Shown here one piece after another: positions 62,273 to 64,000 of a stretch of 64,000 nt of DNA. Position 1 is the stretch's first letter, and each line of letters begins with the position of its first letter. Below the pieces are notes generated by a model. The model saw nothing but the letters and a program-made list of their open reading frames with translations. It did no database searches and had not been told where the DNA came from. The DNA is from Kocuria massiliensis. GTDB taxonomy: Bacteria > Actinomycetota > Actinomycetes > Actinomycetales > Micrococcaceae. The stretch is taken from assembly GCF_900169715.1 (NCBI RefSeq), contig NZ_LT835161.1:186001-250000 (forward strand). Reading direction: 5' to 3'. A program made the position numbers and the translations under genes.

Positions 62273-63154
62273 TCAGACATTGTGGGTGGGGTGAGTGTTG
62301 TGCTCGAGACGCGCAGGGTCGCGCAGGCCCAAAATTGCTTCGGTCATGCGGACGGCGTCGAGAGTTTCGGCGACGTCGTGCATACGAACGATCCGCGCTC
62401 CCGCAAGGATGCAGGCCGTCATCGCCGCGAGCGAGCCGACTAGCCGTTGTCCAGCTGGGCGGTCGATGGCTTCGCCCACGAAGTCTTTATTGGAGACGGC
62501 GACCAGCAGCGGAGGTCCCAGGGACGTCAGCTCTTCCAGTCGGCGGGTGATCTCAAGGGAATGCACGGTGTTCTTGTCCAAGTCATGCCCGGGATCAACG
62601 ATCAGCTTTTCGGCGGGAATTCCCGCTTCTGTGGCCCGTCGAATCTGGGCTGTTAAGGAATCGCGGACGTCCGCGATGACGTCGTCATACTGGGCGGCGG
62701 GTTTCTCCTCGCGCGGGCGGCCGGCGCTGTGGCACAACACCACGTGGGCGCCGCCCTCGGCGATGACTTGCGCCATCGCGGCATCGTGCAAACCGCTGGT
62801 GTCGTTGATGACTCCAGCGCCCGCCGCCATGGCTTCATGTGCAACCTCGGCGCGGTACGTGTCCACCGAAATGATCGCTTCCGGGCGTTCCGCTAGAACC
62901 GCCTGGACCACGGGAATCACCCGTTCGATCTCTTCCGCGGTCGAGACCGCAGGGCCGCGTCCGAAGGGAACGCCGCCGATGTCGACCCAATCGGCTCCGA
63001 GATCGATGGCGTTCACCGCGCTCGAGACGGCGCTGTCGAGCGCGAAGGTGCTCCCACGGTCGTGGAAAGAATCCGGCGTGCGGTTCACGACGGCCATGAC
63101 CGACACTCGATGAGTCAGGTCGGTTCCACGAGGGCCCGAGCCCTTTCGCTCCAT
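62273..63154 (-). CDS. folP: Dihydropteroate synthase homologue (FolP-like)
   Basis: 293-residue TIM-barrel pterin-binding protein. Motifs: MAVVNRTPDSFHDRG, DWVDIGGVPF, ISVDTYRAEVA, INDTSGL and DPGHDLDKN, then RMHDVAETLDA. The pterin-binding Asp and Asn are present, but the canonical DPGIGFGK loop is altered to DPGHDLDK. It resembles the second DHPS homologue (FolP2) of actinobacteria, whose activity is doubtful, as much as true FolP1. I chose the ATG at 63154 with AGGAAAGG upstream. No other folate genes (folB, folK, folE) are adjacent. Confidence 0.8.
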   Translation of the reverse strand: MERKGSGPRGTDLTHRVSVMAVVNRTPDSFHDRGSTFALDSAVSSAVNAIDLGADWVDIGGVPFGRGPAVSTAEEIERVIPVVQAVLAERPEAIISVDTYRAEVAHEAMAAGAGVINDTSGLHDAAMAQVIAEGGAHVVLCHSAGRPREEKPAAQYDDVIADVRDSLTAQIRRATEAGIPAEKLIVDPGHDLDKNTVHSLEITRRLEELTSLGPPLLVAVSNKDFVGEAIDRPAGQRLVGSLAAMTACILAGARIVRMHDVAETLDAVRMTEAILGLRDPARLEHNTHPTHNV

Positions 63155-63220
63155 GCCATGCGCCTTTCCTGCGTCGTCGGTCCCCGCCACGGGGTCTGAC
63201 CCCAAAAGTAGCACCGGCGT

Positions 63221-63685
63221 CTATTGGTCGAAGAAGCCTTCGGGGGCATCTTTCAAGTAATTGCTGATTCTTACCGTGCAGAGCCGACGATTGGTTTCGA
63301 GGTGCGTGATCACCACTTCGTGGCTGGTCATGGTGCGTCCGAGCTTGATGGGAGTGGCGACGGCGCGGACGGTACCCTCCGTGGCGGACGAGTGGTGCGT
63401 CGCGTTGACCTCGGTGCCCACCGCGATCTTGCCGAACTGCGCCGCGTGAAGCACGGCGGCCCACGAACCGGCGGATTCGGCCAGCGCAATCGACGCGCCG
63501 CCGTGAAGGATTCCGTGGCCCTGGCGATTGCCTTCCACGGGCATCTCGGCCACCACCCGCTCGACCGTCTGTTCGAGGTAGGTCATGTGCATGCGGTGAT
63601 CGAGTTCGCCTGGGTCGATCCGCCCGATCCAACCCTCGGTGGGGGCGCGGCCTTCCTGCTGCGACTTCTCGGAATCGTTCTGCAT
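63221..63685 (-). CDS. paaI: PaaI-type hotdog thioesterase
   Basis: 154-residue acyl-CoA thioesterase. The hotdog signature GHGILHGGASIALAESAGSW (catalytic Asn/Asp region and central helix) and GTEVNATHHSSATEG are clear. In phenylacetate degradation it hydrolyses stalled ring-hydroxylated CoA esters and frees CoA. GAGGAGA lies just before the ATG at 63685. Divergent from paaZ with a shared PaaR-like operator. Confidence 0.9.
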   Translation of the reverse strand: MQNDSEKSQQEGRAPTEGWIGRIDPGELDHRMHMTYLEQTVERVVAEMPVEGNRQGHGILHGGASIALAESAGSWAAVLHAAQFGKIAVGTEVNATHHSSATEGTVRAVATPIKLGRTMTSHEVVITHLETNRRLCTVRISNYLKDAPEGFFDQ

Positions 63686-63759
63686 GCATCTCTCCTCATG
63701 ACATTGGGTGCGCTCTTCGTGTGGCGCGCCACATTCTTGTGGGCTATCCTGACACAAAT

Positions 63760-63781
63760 ACTGACCGAACGTTCGGCTAGA
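63760..63781. promoter_or_regulatory. PaaR-like operator between paaI and paaZ
   Basis: A 22-bp element with the perfect 12-bp palindrome CCGAACGTTCGG (63765-63776) at its core. It matches 14 of 16 fixed positions of the Corynebacterium PaaR consensus as I recall it. Midway between two divergent starts, it likely controls both. Confidence 0.7.
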
Positions 63782-63803
63782 TATGTCCAGGAGGGACCCG
63801 CTC

Positions 63804-64000
63804 GTGACCACCTCAATCCAGTATGAACCCCAGACGCTCGACGCCGCCCCGATTTTGCCGAGTTATGTGAGGGGCCAATGGTGGTCACCGGATGCCCCCG
63901 AGAGCGCCGTCGGCGTGGTGGATGCGGGAACCGGGGAAGCCGTGGCTCGCGTGAGCACCGAGGGCCTGCCGACGCAGGACGTCATCCGGTACGGCCGGGA
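63804..64000 (+). CDS. paaZ: PaaZ-type oxepin-CoA hydrolase/aldehyde dehydrogenase (5' end only)
   Basis: 65 codons before the window ends. The translation shows LPSYVRGQWWSPD, VVDAGTGEAVARVSTEGL and VIRYGR, the N-terminus of the aldehyde-dehydrogenase half of PaaZ, which opens the oxepin-CoA ring and oxidises the resulting aldehyde. GTG start with AGGAGG upstream. The rest, and probably paaABCDE/paaK, lie beyond the right edge. Confidence 0.8.
   Translation, partial: MTTSIQYEPQTLDAAPILPSYVRGQWWSPDAPESAVGVVDAGTGEAVARVSTEGLPTQDVIRYGR

Overview
The window reads as one chromosomal segment from a GC-rich actinobacterium, most likely a member of the order Micrococcales (Micrococcaceae-like). The basis is the strong G/C third-position bias, dense ATGA/GTGA-coupled operons, several apparently leaderless genes (a TANNNT -10 box 6-7 nt before the start codon), and gene types common in that group: a GapB-type GAPDH of about 480 residues, a PaaR-like operator, a DUF4242 protein, and an M18 aminopeptidase. 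The genus cannot be fixed from the sequence alone. I noticed no rRNA, tRNA, CRISPR array, insertion sequence or phage integrase.

Left part (1-16 kb): a divergent purine-catabolism locus (xdhA-xdhB leftward, guanine deaminase and an AzgA-type purine permease rightward, with palindromes between them); a GntR regulator-iolB-TauE/SafE operon; rarD; an NRAMP-fold transporter that lacks the metal-binding motifs; and, facing it, a KipI-KipA fusion coupled to a biotin carboxylase/BCCP protein, resembling a urea carboxylase split in two.

Middle (16-50 kb): a Pro/Trp-rich membrane protein, a CPBP protease coupled to an M18 aminopeptidase, gapB, a four-gene cluster (sugar kinase, PEBP, HAD, GDPD), a UraA-type permease, and a translationally coupled ABC transporter/acyl-CoA-dehydrogenase-fold operon. 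Upstream of that operon lies an odd intergenic block with 63-bp tandem repeats and a 14-bp perfect inverted repeat. Then come a DUF4242 protein, a POT peptide transporter, an AlbA_2/RecG-like regulator with its own palindrome, pgm, a formimidoylglutamase with a lost metal ligand, rhodanese, pheA, a lipid kinase, serS, a HAD protein, an amidohydrolase, a lipoprotein, a BCCT transporter, an XRE-cupin regulator divergent from azlCD with two matching operators, and an AMP-forming acyl-CoA synthetase.

Right part (51-64 kb): phenylacetate degradation genes (thiolase, enoyl-CoA hydratase and 3-hydroxyacyl-CoA dehydrogenase; then paaI and the start of paaZ), each promoter carrying a PaaR-like palindrome. 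Between the two halves sits a 2,031-residue, visibly AT-richer protein (transglutaminase-like domain, DUF4011, SF1 helicase, nuclease-like domain, DUF3320) that resembles the single-gene antiphage protein Hhe. This is the most interesting item in the window. A lipoprotein, a RibD-C-like reductase and a FolP homologue follow it.

Four of nine convergent gene pairs overlap by exactly the palindromic tetranucleotide CTAG, so that each strand reads TAG.
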